This document shows positions 27,408 through 36,532 of a DNA stretch of 64,000 nucleotides, one piece after another. This DNA is from Mariniphaga sp963747515 (GTDB lineage Bacteria; Bacteroidota; Bacteroidia; Bacteroidales; Prolixibacteraceae). A program made the translations under genes and the position numbers. Position 1 is the first letter of the stretch. Every line of letters begins with the position of its first letter. The stretch spans positions 248,001-312,000 of the forward strand of contig CAVVFN010000009.1 of NCBI GenBank assembly GCA_963747515.1, in the 5' to 3' direction. The notes under the pieces were generated by a model, which saw only the letters and a program-made list of their open reading frames with translations, did not search any database and was not told the DNA's origin.

Positions 27408-28088
27408 ATGGAACTGAAAGATTTAAAAAAGACCTGGAACCGGTTTTCATCAGGAAAAGAGCTTGATGAGAATCAAATCAGGGAGATGCTGAGGAGCAAA
27501 TCCATGACTCTTATCGACCGTATAAACAGAAATATTCGAATTGGATTTGTTGTTCTTTTTGTTCTGATTGCCTTATTTGTGGTTGACGATTTTATTTTTG
27601 CCCCCATACTTACAAACGGTTCAGAGCTTGATATTGTCATGCCTCAATGGCTGGTTTTTTTGAGTATTTTTAGTAATATGCTCATAATTACGGCATTTGT
27701 TTATTTTGTGATTAAGTACTACCGGGTCCAAAAAATTTGCGATAATTTATGCAACCTGAGGGAAACGCTTATCCGTATAATTGAAATTCTGCGTCTTTAT
27801 CAGCGTTTGTTTTACCTGACCCTGTTTATTTTTGCAATTGCCATGGCCCTGCAATTTATATCGGGTGTCTGTTCCGGAGTGGTTTACGATCTGGAAAATC
27901 AGGGGATTCCGGTTTCTGATGTATCTTTGAAACAATGGGCTTTGGTGACCGGTGTCGGCCTTCTCGTGCTGGTTTTCTCTGTTGGTGGAATCTATCTTCT
28001 GATGCGTTGGGGCTTTCGCAGGTTATATGGAAAGTACATCGACAAATTGAAACAAATGTTGAAGGAACTAAATGAATTAGCGGCTTAA
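27408..28088 (+). CDS. Membrane protein co-transcribed with the sigma factor
   Basis: A 226-residue protein with a cytoplasmic N-terminus of ~40 residues (MELKDLKKTWNRFSSGKELD) and four predicted membrane helices (~46-64, 82-104, 138-158, 178-202), then a basic, helical tail. It has no zinc-finger anti-sigma motif, but its position 2 bp after an ECF sigma gene suggests that the cytoplasmic N-terminus holds or modulates the sigma factor. Similar sigma-membrane protein pairs are frequent in Bacteroidota; function is inferred. Confidence 0.75.
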   Translation: MELKDLKKTWNRFSSGKELDENQIREMLRSKSMTLIDRINRNIRIGFVVLFVLIALFVVDDFIFAPILTNGSELDIVMPQWLVFLSIFSNMLIITAFVYFVIKYYRVQKICDNLCNLRETLIRIIEILRLYQRLFYLTLFIFAIAMALQFISGVCSGVVYDLENQGIPVSDVSLKQWALVTGVGLLVLVFSVGGIYLLMRWGFRRLYGKYIDKLKQMLKELNELAA

Positions 28089-28130
28089 CGGAATATTATT
28101 CTGCAGTAATAAAAATTTAAAAAAGGAAAT

Positions 28131-29513
28131 ATGGCATTAATAAAATCCATTTCAGGAATACGGGGAACAATTGGTGGAAAACCGGGTGAAGGGTTAAGCC
28201 CTCTGGACGTAGTGAAATTTACAGCAGCATATGCTGCCTGGGCAAAAGAAAATGCTGCGGGTAAAAAATTAAAGATAGTGGTAGGCCGCGATGCACGCAT
28301 TTCAGGTGAAATGGTGGGCTCTCTTGTGATTGCCACTCTGGTGGGAATGGGTTGTGATGTGGTAAATATCGGACTGGCAACCACTCCAACAACCGAAATT
28401 GCCGTAACAGGCGAACAGGCCGATGGAGGGATAATCTTAACCGCAAGTCATAACCCAAAACAATGGAATGCCTTGAAACTGCTTAATTCCTCCGGAGAAT
28501 TTTTAAATGCTGCTGAAGGTGAAAGAGTTCTTTTTCTGGCTGAAACAGAAGATTTTTTGTTTGCGGAAATCGATGAATTGGGGATAATAACTGAAAAAAA
28601 TTACGCTGATACTCATATTCAACAAATACTTGGACTTGATCTGGTCGATAAAAATGCTATAGAAGCTGCCGGTTTCTCTGTGGCTGTTGATGCGGTGAAT
28701 TCTGTTGGAGGAATTGTAATGCCTGCTTTATTGAAAGCTTTGGGGGTGAAACATGTGATTGAAATTAATTGCGAGCCCACCGGATATTTTGCACATACAC
28801 CGGAACCCATACCGGAAAACCTGGTTGAAACTTCACAGATTGTCAGTCGCAGTAAGGTTAATTTGGGGTTTGTTGTAGATCCGGATGTTGATCGGCTGGT
28901 GGTAATCAATGAGGATGGAAGCATGTTTAATGAAGAATATACTTTGGTGGCTGTTTCGGATTATGTTCTTAAAAACACCCCGGGAAACACTGTTTCCAAT
29001 CTTTCATCCAGCCGGGCGCTGCGCGATGTTACCGAAAAGTATGGCATGAACTATTTTGCAAGTGCCGTTGGTGAAGTAAATGTGGTTGCCAAAATGAAGG
29101 AAACCGGAGCCGTTATTGGCGGCGAGGGGAATGGCGGTGTTATTTATCCGGCAAGTCACTATGGCCGCGATGCCCTCGCAGGAGCTGCCCTGTTTCTGAG
29201 TCACCTGGCTAAAAGTGGGTTGAAGTGTTCGGAACTCCGAAAATCTTATCCCGATTATTTCATTTCGAAAAATAAAATTGAACTCACTCCTTCAATCGAT
29301 GTGGATGCCTTACTGGAAAAGTTGAAAGAAAAATACGCAAACGAACAGATAACCGATATTGATGGCGTGAGAATCGATTTTCCGGAATCGTGGGTGCATT
29401 TGCGTAAGTCAAATACTGAACCCATTATCCGTATATATGCCGAGGCCAGGTCTGAAGCATTGGCCTTTAAACTGGCACAGCAAATTATAAGCGACATTAA
29501 AAATCTTTATTAA
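28131..29513 (+). CDS. glmM: Phosphoglucosamine mutase
   Basis: A 460-residue alpha-D-phosphohexomutase. It has the catalytic serine loop TASHNPKQWNALK, the metal loop DPDVDRLVV, the sugar-binding GGEGNGGV and the phosphate-binding LRKSNTEPIIRIY. This set fits GlmM, which converts glucosamine-6-phosphate to glucosamine-1-phosphate for peptidoglycan and LPS. A phosphomannomutase role is a possible alternative because families overlap. It begins 42 bp after the membrane protein, so it may be read from the same transcript. Confidence 0.88.
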   Translation: MALIKSISGIRGTIGGKPGEGLSPLDVVKFTAAYAAWAKENAAGKKLKIVVGRDARISGEMVGSLVIATLVGMGCDVVNIGLATTPTTEIAVTGEQADGGIILTASHNPKQWNALKLLNSSGEFLNAAEGERVLFLAETEDFLFAEIDELGIITEKNYADTHIQQILGLDLVDKNAIEAAGFSVAVDAVNSVGGIVMPALLKALGVKHVIEINCEPTGYFAHTPEPIPENLVETSQIVSRSKVNLGFVVDPDVDRLVVINEDGSMFNEEYTLVAVSDYVLKNTPGNTVSNLSSSRALRDVTEKYGMNYFASAVGEVNVVAKMKETGAVIGGEGNGGVIYPASHYGRDALAGAALFLSHLAKSGLKCSELRKSYPDYFISKNKIELTPSIDVDALLEKLKEKYANEQITDIDGVRIDFPESWVHLRKSNTEPIIRIYAEARSEALAFKLAQQIISDIKNLY

Positions 29514-29635
29514 AATTCCAGTTTTAAACATTATCATCATTTTTTAAATACAATCTCCTCCTCAGAAAAAATATCACGGAAGCGGTTTACTTCGATATTT
29601 TTATAGACGGCTTTACAATATACCAACTATAGGGT

Positions 29636-29734
29636 AAATTCATTTTAAATTCAATGTAAACTCAATGTAAATTCGCATTTAATTGAATTTACATTGAATT
29701 TATACTGAGTTTACATTGAGTTTATATAGAATTT
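29636..29734. repeat. Palindromic array of nine 11-bp units (array 2)
   Basis: In the 510-bp gap after glmM, units follow each other at exact 11-bp steps: 29636, 29647, 29658, then a 22-bp centre (29669-29690), then 29691, 29702, 29713 and 29724. Left units have the form AAATTCAATGT and right units ACATTGAATTT, so the halves are inverted copies. A perfect inverted pair flanks the array: ATACCAACT (29620-29628) and AGTTGGTAT (29742-29750). The design equals array 1 but the unit sequence differs. The rest of the gap (29751-30023) shows nothing recognisable. Confidence 0.85.
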
Positions 29735-30023
29735 GATCAGGAGTTGGTATCTGTTTTCTATGGTGAGAAGACTCAGAAGAGTTTAGCAGTCATGTAAGAA
29801 AGGAATCTCAAATACCCCTGGTGGAAATGACCGATAAATCGTCTGCACCTGAAAATTTTATGGATATGCTGCCCGTTCATCAGTAGAATGATGAACTGCA
29901 GCTCACAGGAAATAATTCTTTGGATTTTTATTATTTTCTTGTTTAGCCATAACTTTATCCTGTCTGGCAATGCAAAGTGCCGGCAATAGAATAAAGCAGA
30001 TATTGAATAAAGAAATACGGAAA

Positions 30024-30849
30024 TCAGAAAGTGATGGTATTGGGATTTGGGCCAATCCGGCTGCCCTTATCGAGACGGTCAATTTTTTCCATATCTTCAT
30101 TACTTAATTCAAAGTCAAAAATATCGGCATTTGATATTATCCGCTCAGTGAGTAACCGATTTAGGGATGGTTACCACTCCTTTTTGAATATCCCAGCGAA
30201 GTACAATCTGCACGGGTGTTTTTCCATATTTTGCAGCCAGTGCCTGCAATACAGGGATATTTAATACCCGCCCCTTCATAATCGGGCTCCAGGCTTCCGG
30301 CTGGATGTTATTACTCTGGCAAAATTCCAGTAAGTCGGGTTGTATAAGTTCCGGATGAAATTCCACCTGGTTAACTGCCGGGATTATTTTGCATTCAGGA
30401 AGAAATTCCCGGAGGTGGTGGATAAGGAAATTACTTACACCGATGGCTCTTATTTTTTTCTTCTCATACAATTCCTCCATGGCCTTCCATGTTTCAACCG
30501 AGCGTTTTCCTTTTGGCCAGTGAATCAGGTACAGGTCGAGGTAATCGGTCTGAAGTTTATTCAAGCTTTCTTCATAAGCCTGAAAGGTTGAATTATAACC
30601 CTGATCGCTGTTCCAGACCTTTGATGTAAGAAAAATTTCTTCGCGGGAAATGCCACTTTCGCGGATTGCCTTTCCAACACCTCTTTCATTTTGGTAGGCT
30701 GCAGCTGTATCGATGCTGTGATACCCATGCTCAAGGGCCACCTTAACCGCAGTTTCTACTTCATTGCCCTCTTCGGCACGAAAAACTCCCAATCCAAACC
30801 AGGGCATTTTTACTCCGTTATTTAATGTTGTTGTTGATGAACTGTCCAT
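30024..30849 (-). pseudogene. Aldo/keto reductase with a C-terminal frameshift
   Basis: The first 234 residues form a typical aldo/keto reductase barrel with all catalytic residues: D in GYHSIDTAAAYQNE, Y in the same block, K in TSKVWNSD and H in LIHWPKG. After ...TIPKSVTH the frame hits TGA (read at 30147-30145). Adding or removing one base there restores the expected family C-terminus: ERIISNADIFDFELSNED, then KIDRLDKGSRIGPNPNTITF and a stop at 30026-30024. One extra T on the minus strand near 30147 explains the break. The truncated protein would lack the cofactor-clamping C-terminal helix. A sequencing error cannot be excluded. Confidence 0.85.
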
Positions 30850-30988
30850 TTTACTTTTTTTTGCAAATTTTGTAAAAATAATTTCTCAGTATAAAGTACT
30901 TTTCTAATCAGGTTGAGGTAAGGTGGTTCGGGATAAAAAAATTTTTGCCCACAGGAAAGAACAGGTAAAGGAATGCAAAAGGTTAATA

Positions 30989-31112
30989 TCAAATTAACCG
31001 ATAGCCGTTTAAAAGTGCTGTCTGAACAGCTTTTTCAACCTGCCCTCATTCCCTGAGTCTTAAAACTCCAATCCAGGCCAGGGTATTTATTTCCATTTTT
31101 CAGCTTTACTCC
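30989..31112 (-). pseudogene. Decayed aldo/keto reductase N-terminal relic
   Basis: Read on the minus strand, 31112 downwards gives GVKLKNGNKYPGLDWSFK. After a one-base frame change it gives GQVEKAVQTALLNGYRLI, followed by stops. This aligns with the neighbouring reductase (LNNGVKMPWFGLGVF and NEVETAVKVALEHGYHSID) and with the family N-terminus. It lies 140 bp upstream of the intact start, on the same strand. It is best read as the remnant of a tandem paralogue. The rest of the 403-bp gap up to the aspartate kinase gene shows no gene. Confidence 0.6.
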
Positions 31113-31252
31113 GGATGAGATATTTACCATTATAAGTAATATTGATTAATGATTTTTGTTAAGTTAAAACAAGTCATTTTAAAGAATGTTTAGATTTTAA
31201 AGGTTGATCAATATTTACTTATTTTGCATTACGAAAAACATTAATAAAGTCG

Positions 31253-32503
31253 ATGAAAATATTCAAATTTGGCGGTGCTTCGGTTAAGAGTGCAGATGCT
31301 GTGCAAAACTTATCGGATATCTTAACCGGTTACGATGATAAACTGATTGTAGTTATTTCAGCAATGGGTAAAACAACCGATTTGCTGGAAACTCTTGCAA
31401 AAGCTTATTTTAATCAAAATGAGCAAAAATGGGACATTCTTGGACAATTTAAAAGTTTCCACGGGGAAATTTGCGATCAGCTTTTTGGTAACGGACAAAC
31501 CCCTCAGACCATTTCTGCCTTTTATTTTGAATTGGAAAGCAAGTTAAGGAAAATACCTTCACTGGATTACGATTTTGAATACGACCAGATAGTTTCATTC
31601 GGGGAGCTGGTGTCGACCCGCATTGTGAGCGATTACCTGAATTTGACGGGTAAGCCAAACCTATGGGTAGATGTGAGAAATTGTATCCGAACCGATGATA
31701 ATTACAGAGATGCTGCAATTGACTGGGATTTGACTGAAGAATTATCAGCAAAAACCTTCACATTTCAGAACAGCAACCTCTATATTACACAGGGATTCAT
31801 CGGCTCAACACCCGCCAGCCTCACCACAACTCTGGGGCGGGAAGGTTCAGATTTTACGGCAGCCATTTTAGGAAATGTGCTGAATGCCGAAAGTGTTTCA
31901 TTCTGGAAAGATGTGCCAGGAGTACTTAGTGCTGACCCCAAAAAAATGGAAGGGGCATCAAAAATTGAGGCATTATCGTATCGTGAGGCTGTTGAAATGA
32001 CGCATTCGGGAGCAAAAATAATTCATCCCAAAACCATGAAACCGCTTCACAATAAACAAATACCTTTATATGTAAAATCATTTCTGTCTCCCGACAATCC
32101 GGGAACAGTAATTCATGAAATCGATCATAAAATAGATCTTCCTCCCATTTTCATTATTCGTGAAAATCTCGTGCTGATTACCCTTTCACCCAAAGATTTC
32201 TCATTCATCAGCATTGAAGATATCGAACGGGTGGTAAATTTTCTGATAGAAAACAAAGTAAAAGTGACCCTGATGCAACAGTCGGCTATTGACCTGAACC
32301 TGGTGCTGGAGGCTGGAGAAGCCGATTGGGACTGGCTAATGGCGGAATTAAACCCATACTACAGCATACGTTACAATACCGGGCTGACCCTCATTACCAT
32401 CAGGCATTATACTGAAGAAACACTTGACTGGATGGTAAAAGAAAAGGATATTTACCTGGAGCAGCACAGCAGGCTCACAGCACGGATGCTGGTGAAAGAA
32501 TAA
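31253..32503 (+). CDS. Monofunctional aspartate kinase
   Basis: A 416-residue protein with the kinase N-terminus KFGGASVKSADAV, the catalytic block VISAMGKTTDLL, GREGSDFTAAILG and a C-terminal regulatory region (~300-416) of ACT type. No homoserine dehydrogenase domain is fused. It makes aspartyl phosphate, the first step to aspartate semialdehyde, the substrate of the sulfurtransferase encoded at 19-20.5 kb. A plausible promoter is near 31220 (TTATTTTGC), a one-base deviation from TAnnTTTG. Confidence 0.93.
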   Translation: MKIFKFGGASVKSADAVQNLSDILTGYDDKLIVVISAMGKTTDLLETLAKAYFNQNEQKWDILGQFKSFHGEICDQLFGNGQTPQTISAFYFELESKLRKIPSLDYDFEYDQIVSFGELVSTRIVSDYLNLTGKPNLWVDVRNCIRTDDNYRDAAIDWDLTEELSAKTFTFQNSNLYITQGFIGSTPASLTTTLGREGSDFTAAILGNVLNAESVSFWKDVPGVLSADPKKMEGASKIEALSYREAVEMTHSGAKIIHPKTMKPLHNKQIPLYVKSFLSPDNPGTVIHEIDHKIDLPPIFIIRENLVLITLSPKDFSFISIEDIERVVNFLIENKVKVTLMQQSAIDLNLVLEAGEADWDWLMAELNPYYSIRYNTGLTLITIRHYTEETLDWMVKEKDIYLEQHSRLTARMLVKE

Positions 32504-32728
32504 TTATTCTGATGGAAGGATGCTTAACTTAATCCCAAATTCAAAGGGGTGGTGAAGGAAATTTCCAGTTTAGTCGCAGTACCTGAAAAGTTTGCCGATC
32601 AGATATTCAAATATTGTTATTAATGGTATTATTGCTTATGAATCTTATGCCGGCTTATTTGAAATTTTACCCGTTCAGGTTCCAAATGTCTGCTGCTGTT
32701 GATATTATTGCATTCAGGCAACAGTCCG

Positions 32729-33841
32729 CTATTCTGAAAAATAATCGCGGTTAACTATTTCCTTCACATTTTCTACCTGCACATTATCAACCGACATTTG
32801 CGTTGTCTCACTAACCTGCCTGCCTTTATTTCGATAGGTTTTATTCATTGTGAACAAATCAGGCTTCATTTTTGAGTAGGTAATGGTAAAGGTATAGTTT
32901 ACATCTTCATAATAGTTGGTATTGTTGATGTTAACCGCAAGCGATTTGCCCTGGCGGTTTTGCATTTTCGATTTTCCCTTTGCCTCAATTTGTTTAACAG
33001 AATAATCCTCCTGAAAAATGATTATCTCACCTTCGAAAGCAGTAGCATAAAAATCCTGAGAACCTGCAAAAGTGGGGTTTTCCTGCCGGAATGAGATTAC
33101 CCATGCTGGTTTCCCTTCAATAACGGGTTCACCTGCAAGGGCCAATTCAAACTGATTGCTTAGGGCAGGGTTCAAAACAGATGTGGCATTTCGTACCCAG
33201 TCGAGCCCAAGCAATTCATCGAAATGAAGGAATCCGGATGCAAAACTGTAATCGGGTTCATTTTTTTTCATGTTGTAGGTTCGCATTTTAAAAGCATCGG
33301 TTTTTGAAGGTGATCGATAACCCGTTTTATCGTAAATTAACACTTTTGCCTCTTCAATCACCTGCAGTGAATCATTAATGACTTTTTTCATTCTAAGGCT
33401 GCAGTCGAGATTAAAGGGGCCGCTCATAAAGTTGTAGGGGGTATTTTCAGATGCCATTCTGAGAATTCTTGCCAATACCAGTGAACGGCCTTCAATATCC
33501 ACTTTTTCAATATCGTAGGTTTGAGGTTTAAGCTTTATAATATTAAATTCTTTTTTGAACAGGGAGGCTAACGGAAGCTTCATGCTTTGATAACCAACCG
33601 AGGAAAAGAAAATCTGCCGGGAAATCATTTCTTCCGGAATTTTAAGTTCGAAGTTTCCGTTTTCATCACTGGCAGTGCCATAAAAGGTATCTTCAATTCC
33701 CACGTTAGTATAGGCAAGTGGTTCGTTGGTTGATTCGTTTACCACCTTCCCTTTGATAGTCCTGGCAACGCGTGTTTCAGTTTGTGCAGCAGCTGAAAGC
33801 GTGAAAATAAAAGCCAGGAACATATAATAAAAGTTCTTCAT
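32729..33841 (-). CDS. Exported carboxypeptidase-regulatory-domain protein
   Basis: A 370-residue protein: signal peptide ~1-19 (ending SAAAQ), then a carboxypeptidase-D regulatory-like beta-sandwich (~28-110; KGKVVNESTNEPLAYTNV, GTASDENGNFEL, SVGYQSMKLPL), then a ~250-residue domain of unknown function. Such proteins are frequent surface or periplasmic proteins of Bacteroidota. No enzymatic motif was seen. It stands alone between aspartate kinase and the coiled-coil lipoprotein gene and is divergent from the latter. Confidence 0.8.
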   Translation of the reverse strand: MKNFYYMFLAFIFTLSAAAQTETRVARTIKGKVVNESTNEPLAYTNVGIEDTFYGTASDENGNFELKIPEEMISRQIFFSSVGYQSMKLPLASLFKKEFNIIKLKPQTYDIEKVDIEGRSLVLARILRMASENTPYNFMSGPFNLDCSLRMKKVINDSLQVIEEAKVLIYDKTGYRSPSKTDAFKMRTYNMKKNEPDYSFASGFLHFDELLGLDWVRNATSVLNPALSNQFELALAGEPVIEGKPAWVISFRQENPTFAGSQDFYATAFEGEIIIFQEDYSVKQIEAKGKSKMQNRQGKSLAVNINNTNYYEDVNYTFTITYSKMKPDLFTMNKTYRNKGRQVSETTQMSVDNVQVENVKEIVNRDYFSE

Positions 33842-33980
33842 TATTTGTTTCGTTTTTTTATTACAACCATTCCGGCAACAGGTTGTTTAACCAATAAGCA
33901 TTATTATTCTGCTTCAGTAAATTTTAATAAAAGTAAACTTTTAATACAAATCACTGGAAATATAACGTTTTAATATTTGT

Positions 33981-33988
33981 TATATTTG
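33981..33988 (+). promoter_or_regulatory. TATATTTG -7 box for the coiled-coil lipoprotein gene
   Basis: TATATTTG is a perfect TAnnTTTG box located 22 bp before the ATG at 34010. It decides the start of that gene: the in-frame TTG at 33977 lies upstream of the box and cannot be on the transcript. Confidence 0.6.
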
Positions 33989-34009
33989 CTAAAATCAAAA
34001 AGAAAAAAC

Positions 34010-34669
34010 ATGATTAACAAACTGTCTGTAATTTTCATAACAGTTTTTGCATTACTTTTTACATCGTGTGTATCGAAAAAGAAGTTTGTCGAAATGCAGA
34101 ATGGCCGCTTACGGGCCGAGCAGCAGGTACGGGAGCTTACGCAGGAAAATAATGCCCGGGCCAAACGGATAAATGCAATGATTGCTGATTTTGAAGCCAT
34201 GAAGAACGAATTGCTGGGAAGCAATGCCGAGAAAGATGAATACATCGATAATTTGAATAAGAAAATAGCTGAGCTGAATGAACAGATGAACAAACAAAAA
34301 GAATCGTTGCAGGCCAATACTTTTACTTATGGGTTTGAAAAGGAAAGGTTATCGGAGACCCTTCAGTCAAGGGATAATACCATTCGCAACCTGGAGTCAA
34401 AGGTGAAAGAGCTTGAGAAGGAAATTTCGCAGCAAAGCTCGGCAGTCAGTGAACGCAATGTACGCATAAGTGGACTGAATGACCGGATAGAAGCTCTGGA
34501 AGCAGAAATTGCCAGGGGTGAAAAACAACGGGCAGAACTGCAGCAGCAAATTCTGAAGCTTAAGCAGGAGATTGATGCTCTGAATGAACAGATAAAGACA
34601 AAGGACGAAACCATTACACGTCTTCAGAATAATGTTAACCTGCTGAAAAAGGAATTGGGAGGAAATTAA
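34010..34669 (+). CDS. Coiled-coil lipoprotein
   Basis: A 219-residue lipoprotein. The signal peptide MINKLSVIFITVFALLFTSC ends in a lipobox with C20. The mature protein is nearly all coiled coil with repeated Q/E/L-rich heptads (for example VRELTQENNARAKRI, LESKVKELEKEI). It resembles the coiled-coil portion of Lpp/OmpA-partner proteins but lacks the OmpA peptidoglycan domain. It could act as an envelope spacer. It precedes the DUF1080 gene by 23 bp. Confidence 0.78.
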   Translation: MINKLSVIFITVFALLFTSCVSKKKFVEMQNGRLRAEQQVRELTQENNARAKRINAMIADFEAMKNELLGSNAEKDEYIDNLNKKIAELNEQMNKQKESLQANTFTYGFEKERLSETLQSRDNTIRNLESKVKELEKEISQQSSAVSERNVRISGLNDRIEALEAEIARGEKQRAELQQQILKLKQEIDALNEQIKTKDETITRLQNNVNLLKKELGGN

Positions 34670-34692
34670 TTTTTAAATCAATAATTCTGTAA

Positions 34693-35295
34693 ATGAAAAA
34701 AGTTATTTTTTTATTCGCACTGGCATTAATAAGCATGTCGGTGTTTGCCGGAGGTGCCAAATGGGAATCCTTGTTTAACGGTAAGAATCTTAAGGGTTGG
34801 AATGTTCATGGCACTGAAAAATGGTATGTGGAAGATGGTCTGCTAATTTGTGAAAGCGGCCCGGATGAAGAGTATGGTTATTTGTCTACTGAAAAGAATT
34901 ACGACGATTTTGACCTGGAACTGGAGTTTTTACAGGAGGCAAATGGCAACAGCGGAGTTTTTTTTCGTTCTACATTTGACGGGACCAAGGTGAGCGGCTG
35001 GCAGGTGGAAGTGGCTCCGCCCAATCACGACACAGGTGGTGTTTATGAGTCGTATGGAAGGGGTTGGCTTGTACAAATTCCCGATGAGAAGGAAAATATT
35101 TTGAAAATGGGGGAATGGAACAAATTGAGAATTCGTGTAGTGGAGGGTCATGTTACAACCTGGTTAAATGGTCAGCAGATGGTTGACTTCAATGATGAAA
35201 AAATTGCACAGGGAAAAGGAGCCATTGCCCTTCAGATTCATAGTGGAGGAGGTATAAAAGTGAAGTGGCGTAATCTGAAGGTGAAGGAGTTGTAA
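34693..35295 (+). CDS. DUF1080 (3-keto-disaccharide hydrolase-type) exported protein
   Basis: A 200-residue protein with a signal peptide (~1-19) and one DUF1080 lectin-like beta-sandwich: SLFNGKNLKGWNVHG, FDLELEFLQEANGNSGVFFRS, VAPPNHDTGGVYE, WNKLRIRVVEGHVTTWLNG. Members include 3-keto-glucoside hydrolases and carbohydrate-binding proteins. Its substrate is unknown. It probably shares a transcript with the upstream lipoprotein. Confidence 0.88.
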   Translation: MKKVIFLFALALISMSVFAGGAKWESLFNGKNLKGWNVHGTEKWYVEDGLLICESGPDEEYGYLSTEKNYDDFDLELEFLQEANGNSGVFFRSTFDGTKVSGWQVEVAPPNHDTGGVYESYGRGWLVQIPDEKENILKMGEWNKLRIRVVEGHVTTWLNGQQMVDFNDEKIAQGKGAIALQIHSGGGIKVKWRNLKVKEL

Positions 35296-35444
35296 AAAAT
35301 TTCATTTGCCGGTTTGGGCAGGGATAGAATAGGCAGAGTTAAAGAATCCGGCTTTTATTGAATTTCCTGAAGTTGATTTGCAGCAAAACTACGGATGGAA
35401 TTCTCATAAGGCTGGAATCTTATTTACTTTTGTTATTATGCAGC

Positions 35445-36197
35445 TTAATTGTTGTTTTCTTTTTTATAAATTTCAAAATAATACCTGACAGAAGCCCTGA
35501 TTTCATAATCTGTTGAAGTGTATGGCAGTATGTTTTGTGCATTGAACCAAAGCATAAAGCTATCGGCAGCGGCTTCATTTAATCCGGTAAGTTTCATTAC
35601 GGTTTCCTTATTGTAATTTCGTGAATGCATTTCCCAGTTTTGCTGGATAGCCATAGCTTCCCTTACATCGCGCTTTTCCTGCTCATGCCTGCTGAGGTAA
35701 TACTGCCAATATGATATGGGATTAAAAAGTGCTGAAAGCAGAGGAGGCTTTTCGTTGAACGCATCTCCCCGCAGTTCAACCGGAATATCTACGGGTTTTC
35801 CGGTACCAAGATCACCGGCTATATTTGGTTTTTCGCCTTTTACTTCCACTTCCCCGACAGCATAACTTACCGGATTCAGGGTAAAGGTAAGCAGTTCGTA
35901 TCCCATATAATTATGAGGGATGTATATTACTTTCTTCTGATAACCCACCGAAGTAACAATAAGGCTGTCGATATTCAGGACATCGAGGGTAAAATAGCCA
36001 TCGTTATTGGTGATGGTGCCGCTGCGGTTTCGGTTGTTGATGATGTTGGCATAAGGTAAGGCCGAACTGTCGCCGGCGCTAATCAGCCTTGCCTTTAACC
36101 TGACAAGGATGGGATCGACCAGCACAGGATTGGATTGTGCGTAGCTTTTAAAACCCGCATTCAAAATCAGCATACCTAATATAAAAACGAATCTCAT
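35445..36197 (-). CDS. Exported carboxypeptidase-regulatory-domain protein
   Basis: About 250 residues. The start is set at the ATG read at 36195-36197, which gives a clean signal peptide (MRFVFILGMLILNAGFKSYAQ, quoted in part: MRFVFILGMLILNAGF). A longer frame to 36311 adds 38 residues that hide the signal. A carboxypeptidase-D regulatory-like domain follows (SALPYANIINNRNRSGTI, NDGYFTLDVLN, SVGYQKKVIYIPH). The last ~100 residues are helical with many charged residues and no known motif. Monocistronic. Confidence 0.75.
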   Translation of the reverse strand: MRFVFILGMLILNAGFKSYAQSNPVLVDPILVRLKARLISAGDSSALPYANIINNRNRSGTITNNDGYFTLDVLNIDSLIVTSVGYQKKVIYIPHNYMGYELLTFTLNPVSYAVGEVEVKGEKPNIAGDLGTGKPVDIPVELRGDAFNEKPPLLSALFNPISYWQYYLSRHEQEKRDVREAMAIQQNWEMHSRNYNKETVMKLTGLNEAAADSFMLWFNAQNILPYTSTDYEIRASVRYYFEIYKKENNN

Positions 36198-36532
36198 CTT
36201 TTGAATTTGAAGGTCAAAAATATGGAAAAGATTGCTTTTCACAGAGAAACATAATTCTTTAACGTGAAATTTAACAAGTTTTAAAAGATTTTTACACAAG
36301 GATTTCCACATTTAACTGCAGGCATAAACCGGGATTTATTTTTTAAACATCTTTTGCCCGGGGAAACATCTTTTTCAAATGAATGCTGTTGCTGCTTCAG
36401 CAGGGGCCCATGGATTCGGCTGATGAAACAGGCTGATGTTCGGAAAAAGAAAACGTTTTGCTGAATGATTCTGCCTATCTGTAAAATGTAGGATTAGATA
36501 AACAAATAGCTGTACCACCTTGTTTTGAGATA

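Noticed and set aside
29903..30100. 65-codon minus-strand frame ending MAKQENNKNPKNYFL
   Set aside because: Overlaps the frameshifted C-terminus of the aldo/keto reductase in another frame; no promoter.
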